NCBI GenBank assembly: GCA_044356825.1
Contig: JBIKVM010000088.1
Location: 1-11,088 of the forward strand
DNA: 11,088 nucleotides
DNA from: JAUREX01 sp044356825
GTDB lineage: Bacteria > Pseudomonadota > Alphaproteobacteria > Rhodobacterales > Rhodobacteraceae
Direction of reading: 5' to 3'
Part shown: piece by piece, positions 1 to 5,840 of the stretch
Position numbering within the stretch: the first letter of the stretch is position 1
How the letters are laid out: every line of letters begins with the position of its first letter
Notes under the pieces: model-generated
Databases searched by the model: none
Told to the model about the DNA's origin: nothing
Seen by the model: the letters and a program-made list of their open reading frames with translations, nothing else
Translations under genes and position numbers: made by a program

Positions 1-494
<494 letters not shown>

Positions 495-505
<11 letters not shown>

Positions 506-518
506 GGCTCTGGGTCAT
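495..518 (-). CDS. Seven-codon mini-ORF overlapping the mutase start
   Basis: ATG at 518 is followed by six sense codons (peptide MTQSHDD) and TGA at 497-495. It has the best ribosome-binding site of the region: GAGGAG at 530-525 with 6 nt spacing. The mutase ATG at 505 lies inside it, and its stop is 8 nt past that ATG, a geometry that would allow termination-reinitiation coupling. It is probably the remnant of the original mutase start, displaced by the 7-bp duplication, rather than an independent gene. Whether it is translated is unknown. Confidence 0.4.
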
Positions 519-524
519 CCTTCT

Positions 525-530
525 CTCCTC
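525..530 (-). promoter_or_regulatory. Shine-Dalgarno GAGGAG serving the ATG at 518
   Basis: Plus-strand CTCCTC reads GAGGAG on the mutase strand. It is 6 nt from ATG 518 (ideal) and 19 nt from the in-frame ATG 505 (too far for direct use). A weaker AGAAGG at 524-519 lies 13 nt from ATG 505. This site is what makes the mutase start doubtful. Confidence 0.6.
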
Positions 531-553
531 GTCCGAACTGGGCCGCACGGGCT

Positions 554-581
554 TTGTCGCAGTCGTTTTCCCACCTATATC
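554..581 (+). promoter_or_regulatory. Possible promoter of the DUF4174 gene, implying a leaderless mRNA
   Basis: TTGTCG (554-559) and TATATC (576-581) are separated by 16 nt in the 83-nt divergent intergenic region, which is much more A/T-rich here than its surroundings. Transcription would then start about 588, directly at the ATG (589), consistent with the absence of a Shine-Dalgarno sequence. The match is moderate, so this is a weak call. Confidence 0.3.
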
Positions 582-588
582 ACATTCC

Positions 589-1041
589 ATGGTCCGTGCA
601 GCCCTCATCGCCCTTGCCCTCATCGCGCATCTGCCGCTGCCGGCTTCCGCTGGAGAGCCGGGGGCGCTGCGTGTCATTCCGGCAGCCGAAACCGATCTCG
701 GCGCGCTGAAATGGACGGCGCGCCCCGTCGTTGTCTTTGCCGACAGCCCGTCCGACCCGCTGTTCGAACAGCAGATGCGCCACATTGAGGCCGACCCGGA
801 TGCTTTGGCCGAGCGCGACGTGATCGTCATCATCGACACGGATCCCGCGGCCCGCACTGCCATCCGCGCGAAGCTCAGGCCGCGGGGGTTCTCGCTCGTG
901 CTTATCGACAAGGACGGCGAAGCCAAGCTGCGCAAGCCCCTGCCCTGGGACGTGCGCGAGATCACCCACGCGATCGACAAGTTCCCGCTCCGCCGACAGG
1001 AAATGCTCGAGCGCCTGCCCTCGGGCCGCAACGCGCCATAG
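589..1041 (+). CDS. DUF4174 domain secreted protein
   Basis: 150-residue exported protein of unknown function. Residues 1-21 form a classical Sec signal peptide (MVRA, a hydrophobic AALIALALIAHLPLP core, cleavage after ASA). The mature part matches the DUF4174 family common in Rhodobacterales: ARPVVVFADSPSDPLFEQQM (about 44-63), ERDVIVIIDTDPAART (75-90), LRPRGFSLVLIDKDGEAKLR (96-115), then PWDVREITHAIDKFPLRRQE (118-137). The alternating beta/alpha pattern and a VVFADSP segment in place of a redox CxxC recall a degenerate thioredoxin-like fold, but this is inference; there is no cysteine, so no thiol redox activity is expected. The start at 589 is fixed by the signal peptide; no good Shine-Dalgarno sequence precedes it. 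The gene is divergent from the mutase and upstream of smpB. Confidence 0.85.
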   Translation: MVRAALIALALIAHLPLPASAGEPGALRVIPAAETDLGALKWTARPVVVFADSPSDPLFEQQMRHIEADPDALAERDVIVIIDTDPAARTAIRAKLRPRGFSLVLIDKDGEAKLRKPLPWDVREITHAIDKFPLRRQEMLERLPSGRNAP

Positions 1042-1092
1042 GCGGGCGCCTATCGCACCCGATCGCGGCCAGCCCCCGGCGTCACATGGAGC

Positions 1093-1107
1093 GCTGCCTG
1101 CGGCAGC
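1093..1107 (+). other. Perfect hairpin in the smpB leader (first of two)
   Basis: GCTGCC (1093-1098), loop TGC, GGCAGC (1102-1107): six paired bases with a three-base loop. It lies 52 nt after the DUF4174 stop and 46 nt before smpB. No T-run follows, so a classical intrinsic terminator is not supported. Confidence 0.5.
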
Positions 1108-1119
1108 CCGTGCCGCTGG

Positions 1120-1134
1120 ACAGGCAGGGCCTGT
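1120..1134 (+). other. Perfect hairpin in the smpB leader (second of two)
   Basis: ACAGGC (1120-1125), loop AGG, GCCTGT (1129-1134): six base pairs extendable by a G-U pair (1119/1135), three-base loop. It ends 18 nt before the smpB ATG. The same stem and loop size as the preceding hairpin suggests a two-hairpin leader, but no function can be assigned. Confidence 0.5.
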
Positions 1135-1152
1135 TGGCCTATCCCCCGGCGC

Positions 1153-1623
1153 ATGGTTGCGAAGTCGGATCCCAACTCTCGGCTCATCGCCGAAAACCGC
1201 CGGGCGCGGTTCGATTATGCCATCGAGGACGACCTCGAGGCGGGCATCGTGCTGGCCGGATCCGAGGTCAAGGCGCTGCGCACCGGCCAGTCCGCCATCG
1301 CCGAGAGCTATGCCTCGGTCGAGGGTGGAGAACTTTGGCTCATCAACAGCTACATCGCTGCGCTGCAGCACGCGGGCATCTTCGGCCATGAGGAGCGGCG
1401 GCGGCGCAAGCTGCTGGTGTCGCGGCGCGAACTCGCGCGGCTCTGGCAGGCGACCCAGCGCGAGGGCATGACGCTCGTCCCGATCGCGATGTATTTCAAC
1501 GACAAGGGCCGGGTGAAGATCAGGATCGGGATCGCCAAGGGCAAGAAGCTTGCCGACAAGCGCGAGACCGAGGCAAAACGCGACTGGCAGCGCCAGAAGG
1601 CGCGGCTGCTCAAGCAGGGCTGA
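1153..1623 (+). CDS. smpB: SsrA-binding protein SmpB
   Basis: Partner of tmRNA in trans-translation: it binds the tRNA-like domain of SsrA, delivers it to stalled ribosomes and mimics the missing codon-anticodon stem in the decoding centre. The 156-residue length is typical. Hallmarks are the N-terminal AENRRARFDYAIEDDLEAGI (13-32), GSEVKALRTGQ (36-46) of the OB-fold, and the basic C-terminal tail GKKLADKRETEAKRDWQRQK (130-149) that enters the mRNA channel. The start at 1153 gives MVAKSDPNSRLIAENRR, the standard family N-terminus; no clear Shine-Dalgarno sequence is visible, and two hairpins (1093-1107, 1120-1134) occupy the leader. sseA follows after 30 nt with its own strong ribosome-binding site. 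No ssrA (tmRNA) gene was recognised in this window. Very sure. Confidence 0.97.
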   Translation: MVAKSDPNSRLIAENRRARFDYAIEDDLEAGIVLAGSEVKALRTGQSAIAESYASVEGGELWLINSYIAALQHAGIFGHEERRRRKLLVSRRELARLWQATQREGMTLVPIAMYFNDKGRVKIRIGIAKGKKLADKRETEAKRDWQRQKARLLKQG

Positions 1624-1653
1624 GGGCGCCGCGCGCACCCCGGGGAGGACGGC

Positions 1654-2505
1654 ATGACCAAGGACGACCCGCGCACGCTGGTCTCGACCGCATGGCTCGG
1701 GGCGCATCTCGAGGATCCCGACCTGCGCATCCTCGACGCCTCGTGGTATCTGCCGCAGATGGCGCGCGACGCGCGCGCCGAATACGCGGCCGCCCACATC
1801 CCCGGCGCGCGCTTCTTCGACATCGACGAGATGTCGGACCACCGCTCGGCGCTGCCCCACATGGCGCCCCCGCCCGAGAAGTTCATCAGCCGGATGCGCA
1901 CGATGGGCGTGGGCGATGGCCATCAGGTCGTGGTCTATGACGGGATGGGGATCTTTTCGGCCGCACGCGTGTGGTGGACCTTCCGCCTGATGGGCAAGAC
2001 CGATGTCGCGGTGCTCGATGGCGGGCTTCCCAAGTGGCGCGCCGAGGGCCGCCCGCTCGAGGACATGCCGCCCGTGCTGCGCGACCGGCACATGACGGTG
2101 CAGCGGCAGGCGGGCCTCGTGAAGGACGTCACGCAGGTCGCGCAGGCCTCGAAGCTCGGCGATCACGAGATCCTCGATGCCCGCAGCCCCGGCCGCTTCC
2201 GCGGGGATGAGCCCGAGCCGCGCCCCGGCCTGCGCTGCGGCCACATTCCGGGGGCGCGCAACGTGCCCTTCCAGACGCTTCTGAACCCCGACGGCACGAT
2301 GAAGGATCCGGCCGCCCTGCGCGCGGTATTCGATGCGGCGGGGGTGGACCTTGCGCGGCCCGTCATCACGAGCTGCGGCTCGGGCGTCACGGCCGCGATC
2401 ATCAACCTCGCGCTCGAACGCATCGGACATCGCGACCACGCCCTCTATGACGGGTCGTGGGCCGAATGGGGGATGTATGACGATCTGAAGATCGCGAAGG
2501 GCTGA
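1654..2505 (+). CDS. sseA: 3-mercaptopyruvate sulfurtransferase (two-rhodanese protein)
   Basis: Transfers sulfur from 3-mercaptopyruvate to a thiol or cyanide, leaving pyruvate and a persulfide. The 283 residues comprise two rhodanese domains: an inactive N-terminal one (about 8-135, with YDGMGIFSAARVWW at 95-108 where a cysteine would be) and an active C-terminal one (about 165-278). The active loop CGSGVTA (241-247, catalytic Cys241) is the SseA/MST signature, unlike the CRKGVTA-type loop of thiosulfate sulfurtransferases. RFRGDEPEPRPGLRCGHIPG (181-200) carries the arginines that bind the mercaptopyruvate carboxylate. No signal peptide is seen, so the protein is cytoplasmic. The start at 1654 has GGAGG (1644-1648) 5 nt upstream. 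Its stop is 4 nt before the tyrB-like aminotransferase, strongly implying co-transcription; that enzyme class can make 3-mercaptopyruvate from cysteine, so the two may act in sequence. Confidence 0.93.
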   Translation: MTKDDPRTLVSTAWLGAHLEDPDLRILDASWYLPQMARDARAEYAAAHIPGARFFDIDEMSDHRSALPHMAPPPEKFISRMRTMGVGDGHQVVVYDGMGIFSAARVWWTFRLMGKTDVAVLDGGLPKWRAEGRPLEDMPPVLRDRHMTVQRQAGLVKDVTQVAQASKLGDHEILDARSPGRFRGDEPEPRPGLRCGHIPGARNVPFQTLLNPDGTMKDPAALRAVFDAAGVDLARPVITSCGSGVTAAIINLALERIGHRDHALYDGSWAEWGMYDDLKIAKG

Positions 2506-2509
2506 GCGG

Positions 2510-3697
2510 ATGTTCGAAACCCTCATCCCCGAGCCCGAGGACCAGATCATGGCGCTCGGCGCGCTGTTCCGCGCCGATCCGCGGCAGGGCAAGATCGACC
2601 TTGGCATCGGGGTCTATCGCGATGCGGCCGGCCGCACCCCCGTCATGGCCGCCGTGCGCGAGGCCGAGCGGCGCATCTGGGAGGGCGAGACGACCAAGTC
2701 CTACACCGCGCTCGTGGGCGATGCGGCGTTCAACGACGCGATCGCCGCGCTGGTGCTGGGCGAGGGGCTCGCGCGTTCGGGCCGGGTGTCGGTGGCCGCG
2801 ACCCCGGGCGGGACGGGCGCGATCCGGCAGGCGGCCGAGCTGATCCAGCGCGCGCGGCCGGGGGCGACGGTCTGGCTGCCCGACCCCACCTGGCCCAACC
2901 ACCCCGCCGTGCTGGCGCCTGCCGGGCTGCGCGTCGCGCGCTATCGCTACTACGACGCGGCGACGGGCGATGTGGACCTGGGCGGGATGCTCGCCGATCT
3001 CGGGCAGGCGGGGGCGGGCGATGCGGTCGTGCTGCACGGGGCCTGCCACAACCCGACCGGCGCCGACCTTTCGCCCGAGGGTTGGGCGGCGGTGGCGGCG
3101 CTCATGGCGGCGCGGGGGGCGGTCCCGCTCGTCGATCTGGCCTACATGGGCTTCGGCGCGGGGCTGGCCGAGGATGCGGCGGGCACGCGCGCGCTCGCGG
3201 CCGCGCTGCCCGAGGTGCTGGTGGCGGTGTCGTGCTCGAAGAACTTCGGCATCTACCGCGAACGCACGGGCGCGCTCATCGCGCTCACGCCCGAGGGGGC
3301 GCGGCAGGGGGCGATGCAGGCCACCCTCTCGGCGCTGAACCGCGTGGCCTATTCCTTTCCGCCCGACCACGGCGCGCGCATCGTCTCGGTGATCCTCGCC
3401 GATCCCGGGCTGCGCGCGATGTGGGAGGGCGAGCTCGACGCGATCCGCACGGGCATGATCGCCAACCGCGCCGCGCTGGCGGCCGAACTCGCGCGCCTGA
3501 CGGGCGCGGCGCGCTTTGGCGCGATCGCGCGGCAGCGGGGGATGTTCTCGCTCCTGCCCGTGAGCGCGGCGGCCGTCGCGCGACTGCGCGAGGAGCACGG
3601 GATCTATCTTGTCGGCAACGGGCGGATGAATGTCGCGGGGCTGACGGCGGCAACGGTGCCGGCGGTGGCCCGTGCGATCCTCGCGGCTGAGGACTGA
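2510..3697 (+). CDS. tyrB: Aromatic/aspartate aminotransferase, class I PLP-dependent
   Basis: Fold-type I aminotransferase that moves amino groups between aromatic or dicarboxylic amino acids and 2-oxoglutarate. The 395-residue length is typical. It resembles the Paracoccus denitrificans aromatic aminotransferase throughout: RADPRQGKIDLGIGVYRDA (21-39), DPTWPNH (125-131), CHNPTGADL (179-187, PLP/substrate Asn181), DLAYMGFG (209-216, Asp209 to the pyridine nitrogen), SCSKNFGIYRERTG (241-254, Schiff-base Lys244, phosphate-binding Arg252) and GRMNVAGL (371-378, Arg372 for the substrate carboxylate). All catalytic residues are present. The start at 2510 lies 4 nt after sseA, with GAAGG (2496-2500) 9 nt upstream inside the sseA end. 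The sseA coupling suggests a possible side role as cysteine aminotransferase. Substrate preference cannot be read from the sequence; aspC-like activity is equally possible, so the symbol is tentative. Confidence 0.92.
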   Translation: MFETLIPEPEDQIMALGALFRADPRQGKIDLGIGVYRDAAGRTPVMAAVREAERRIWEGETTKSYTALVGDAAFNDAIAALVLGEGLARSGRVSVAATPGGTGAIRQAAELIQRARPGATVWLPDPTWPNHPAVLAPAGLRVARYRYYDAATGDVDLGGMLADLGQAGAGDAVVLHGACHNPTGADLSPEGWAAVAALMAARGAVPLVDLAYMGFGAGLAEDAAGTRALAAALPEVLVAVSCSKNFGIYRERTGALIALTPEGARQGAMQATLSALNRVAYSFPPDHGARIVSVILADPGLRAMWEGELDAIRTGMIANRAALAAELARLTGAARFGAIARQRGMFSLLPVSAAAVARLREEHGIYLVGNGRMNVAGLTAATVPAVARAILAAED

Positions 3698-3720
3698 ACG
3701 AGCGGGTGCCTGAAACGGCA

Positions 3721-3747
3721 GGGCCCGGGGGATGAACCCCCGGACCC
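3721..3747. terminator. Hairpin between convergent tyrB and amtB, possible bidirectional terminator
   Basis: Inner stem CCGGGGG (3725-3731) pairs with CCCCCGG (3737-3743) around loop ATGAA; past one C/A mismatch, GGG (3721-3723) pairs with CCC (3745-3747). It sits 23 nt after the tyrB stop and 25 nt beyond the amtB stop, where both transcripts must end. There is no T-run on either side, so it is a strong stem without the classical intrinsic-terminator tail. Confidence 0.5.
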
Positions 3748-3772
3748 CACCTGTCGCGTGCGGGATGACCCC

Positions 3773-5251
3773 TCACATGTTGTAGGCGCGCTCGCCATGT
3801 TCGGCGATGTCGAGGCCCTCGCGCTCCACTTCTGCCTTCACGCGCAGGCCGATCGTGAGATCGACGAGCTTGAAGAGGATGAACGACCCGATCCCGACGA
3901 ACACGACCGTGAAGCCGACAGCCTTGAGTTGCGCCATCACGGCGGTCGAGAAGACATACTCCGCCACCTGCAGCGTGCCCGGCTGCGAGAGATAGTCGGG
4001 GATGCCCGCCCCGCCGAGGCCCGGGTTGACAAGAATGCCGGTGCCGATCGCGCCGATGATACCGCCGAGCCCGTGTATGCCGAACACGTCGAGCGAATCA
4101 TCGAGCCCGAACTTCTGCTTGATGAAGGCGACGAAGCCGAAGCAGACAACCCCCGCGATCAGGCCAAGAACGATCGACCCCATCGGCCCGGCAAAGCCGG
4201 CCGCCGGCGTCACCGCCACGAGGCCCGCGACGACCCCCGACACGAGGCCGAGGAGCGAGGGATGCCCCTTGGTCGCCCATTCCGCGAACATCCACGCCAG
4301 ACCGGCCGCGGCAGCCGCCACGAAGGTGTTGACGACGGCAAGCGAGGTGATCGCGTTCGCCTCGAGGTTCGAGCCGGCGTTGAAGCCGAACCAGCCGACC
4401 CAGAGCAGCGCCGCGCCGATCATCGTCATGGTCAAGGAATGGGGCGCCATCGATTCGCGGCCGTAACCGATCCGCTTGCCGACGACGATCGCCCCCACGA
4501 GGGCCGTGATGCCCGAGTTGATGTGCACGACCGTTCCGCCCGCGAAGTCGAGCGCACCCCAGTTCCAGATCAGCCCGTTCGCGGCGAGGTTCGCGGCGGC
4601 AGCCTCGGCGGCGGCGGTATCGCCCGCGGCCTCGGCGATCAGCTTGGCGGTCTGCTGCTCGGCCAGAAAGTCCGGGCCGCCCCACCACCAGACCATGTGC
4701 GCCATCGGGAAATAGATGAACGTCACCCACAGCACGACGAACACGATGATGGCCGAGAACTTCACCCGCTCGGCGAAGGCCCCGACGATCAGCGCCGGCG
4801 TGATGCAGGCAAATGTCATCTGGAAGGCGACGAAGGTGAATTCGGGCAACCATATGCCGTTCGAGAAGGTGGGAACCAGCGTGGAGTAGTCGACCCCCGC
4901 GAGGAACATCTTCGACAGGCCACCCACATAGGTATCGAGTGCCCCGCCGTAGGAGAAGGCGAGCGAATAGCCGTAGGTCACCCAGATCAGGCAGACGATT
5001 GCGGTGATGGCAAAGACCTGCGTGAGCAGCGACAGCATGTTCTTGGTGCGCACGAGGCCGCCGTAGAACAGCGCGAGCCCCGGAATCGTCATGAGCAGCA
5101 CCAGGATGGTGGCAATGCTCATCCACGCGACATCGCCCTTGTCGACGGTCTTTTCGAAGACATAGGGCGCGAGCTCCTGCGCCATGGCCGGCATGGCCGT
5201 GACGGCCGCAGCGATCGCGGCGAGGCCCGGGAGTTTGACCAAGTTCTTCAT
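3773..5251 (-). CDS. amtB: Ammonium transporter AmtB
   Basis: Inner-membrane Amt/Rh channel that deprotonates ammonium and passes ammonia into the cell; it is blocked by the T-loop of GlnK. 492 residues with a signal-peptide-like N-terminus (1-25, ending AMAQ) and about 11 membrane segments. Twin pore histidines are His243 (TVVHINSG) and His393 (DVFGIHGLGG); the external ammonium site includes Trp188 (AHMVW); the phenylalanine gate lies in FQMTFACITPALI (143-155) and WFGFNAGS (287-294); the C-terminal tail EREGLDIAEHGERAY (476-490) is the conserved GlnK-responsive tail. Compared with E. coli AmtB, a periplasmic loop of about 35 extra residues (191-230, alanine-rich) precedes the first pore histidine, as in other Rhodobacterales copies. 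It starts 28 nt after glnK; the leader holds GAGG (5266-5263) in a small GAGG-AAA-CCTC hairpin before the ATG, so coupling to glnK translation is possible. Confidence 0.97.
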   Translation of the reverse strand: MKNLVKLPGLAAIAAAVTAMPAMAQELAPYVFEKTVDKGDVAWMSIATILVLLMTIPGLALFYGGLVRTKNMLSLLTQVFAITAIVCLIWVTYGYSLAFSYGGALDTYVGGLSKMFLAGVDYSTLVPTFSNGIWLPEFTFVAFQMTFACITPALIVGAFAERVKFSAIIVFVVLWVTFIYFPMAHMVWWWGGPDFLAEQQTAKLIAEAAGDTAAAEAAAANLAANGLIWNWGALDFAGGTVVHINSGITALVGAIVVGKRIGYGRESMAPHSLTMTMIGAALLWVGWFGFNAGSNLEANAITSLAVVNTFVAAAAAGLAWMFAEWATKGHPSLLGLVSGVVAGLVAVTPAAGFAGPMGSIVLGLIAGVVCFGFVAFIKQKFGLDDSLDVFGIHGLGGIIGAIGTGILVNPGLGGAGIPDYLSQPGTLQVAEYVFSTAVMAQLKAVGFTVVFVGIGSFILFKLVDLTIGLRVKAEVEREGLDIAEHGERAYNM

Positions 5252-5279
5252 CCTTGAGGTTTCCTCTTAGCTGATACCG

Positions 5280-5618
5280 TCAGAGGGCATCGTCGTTGAG
5301 TTCGCCGGTGCGCACCCGCACCGCGGCTTCCACGTCCAGCACGAACACCTTGCCGTCCCCGATCTTGTCGGTGCGCGCCGTCTTCGCGATCGTGTCCACG
5401 ACCTGGTCGGCGAGGCCGTCCTGAACGACGATCTCGAGCTTGACCTTCGGCACGAAGTTCACGGCGTATTCAGCGCCGCGATAGATTTCCGTATGGCCCG
5501 ACTGGGCGCCGAAGCCCTTTATCTCCGTCACCATCATGCCGCGCACGCCGATGGCCGTCAGCGCTTCGCGGACTTCGTCAAGCTTGAAGGGCTTGATGGC
5601 TGCGATGATCAATTTCAC
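5280..5618 (-). CDS. glnK: PII nitrogen regulatory protein GlnK (GTG start)
   Basis: Trimeric signalling protein that reads 2-oxoglutarate, ATP/ADP and glutamine (through uridylylation) and plugs AmtB when nitrogen is sufficient. The exact PII length of 112 residues results from the GTG at 5618, with GGGGAG 5 nt upstream; a longer frame reaching ATG 5705 only adds a non-family extension. Tyr51 in the T-loop (GHTEIYRGAEYAVNF, 41-55) is the uridylylation site. KLIIAAIKPFKLDEV (2-16), GFGAQSGHTEIYRG (35-48), TDKIGDGKVFV (83-93) and the C-terminal RVRTGE (101-106) form the nucleotide and 2-oxoglutarate sites. It heads the glnK-amtB operon. A perfect palindrome at 5724-5745, about 115 nt upstream, is a candidate NtrC-type operator. 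GlnB is the alternative paralogue name; adjacency to amtB favours glnK. Confidence 0.96.
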   Translation of the reverse strand: MKLIIAAIKPFKLDEVREALTAIGVRGMMVTEIKGFGAQSGHTEIYRGAEYAVNFVPKVKLEIVVQDGLADQVVDTIAKTARTDKIGDGKVFVLDVEAAVRVRTGELNDDAL

Positions 5619-5723
5619 GTCTGCTCCCCTTCCCTGTCCGTGGCCCCAAGACGAGGCCCTGCGAGGTTCACCTCGACAGGTTGGAGCGGTTCGACAACGT
5701 TTCACGTGGTGCGCGCCCGGCTG

Positions 5724-5745
5724 AATTGCGCACTGATGCGCAATT
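5724..5745. promoter_or_regulatory. Perfect inverted repeat between glnK and the PBP gene, possible NtrC-type site
   Basis: Arms AATTGCGCA (5724-5732) and TGCGCAATT (5737-5745) are exact complements around CTGA. A further partial copy, CGCACAA (5748-5754), follows. The core TGCGC-N6-GCGCA resembles enhancer-type NtrC dyads (TGCAC-type arms) in layout, and the distance to glnK (about 115 nt) suits an activator. No sigma-54 -24/-12 element was found, but Rhodobacter capsulatus NtrC is known to work with sigma-70 RNA polymerase. The repeat could equally serve the divergent PBP gene 96 nt to the right. The structure is certain, the function inferred. Confidence 0.5.
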
Positions 5746-5840
5746 TTCGCACAATCCTGAGTGTTTGCCTAAAATTCAGGCTGAATGATGCCGGCTGCAG
5801 CTGGCCAAGCCCCTTCGCTCAGGGCGGGGGATGGTGTAGC

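Noticed and set aside
580..2607. 675-codon minus-strand ORF opposite DUF4174, smpB and sseA
   Set aside because: It spans three well-supported genes on the other strand, and its composition (Arg/Gly/His/Ala-rich) is typical of antisense shadows.
3758..5257. 499-codon plus-strand ORF opposite amtB
   Set aside because: Highly charged D/R/H/E-rich translation with no family resemblance. It is the mirror of a clear amtB gene and a common artefact of GC-rich codon use.
5280..5705. Longer 141-residue glnK start at 5705
   Set aside because: The GTG at 5618 with GGGGAG at 5 nt gives exactly the 112-residue PII length; the extra residues are not family sequence.
5619..5840. Sigma-54 promoter for glnK
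   Set aside because: I looked for TGGCAC-N5-TTGCA on the glnK strand and found no acceptable match; only the palindrome is reported.
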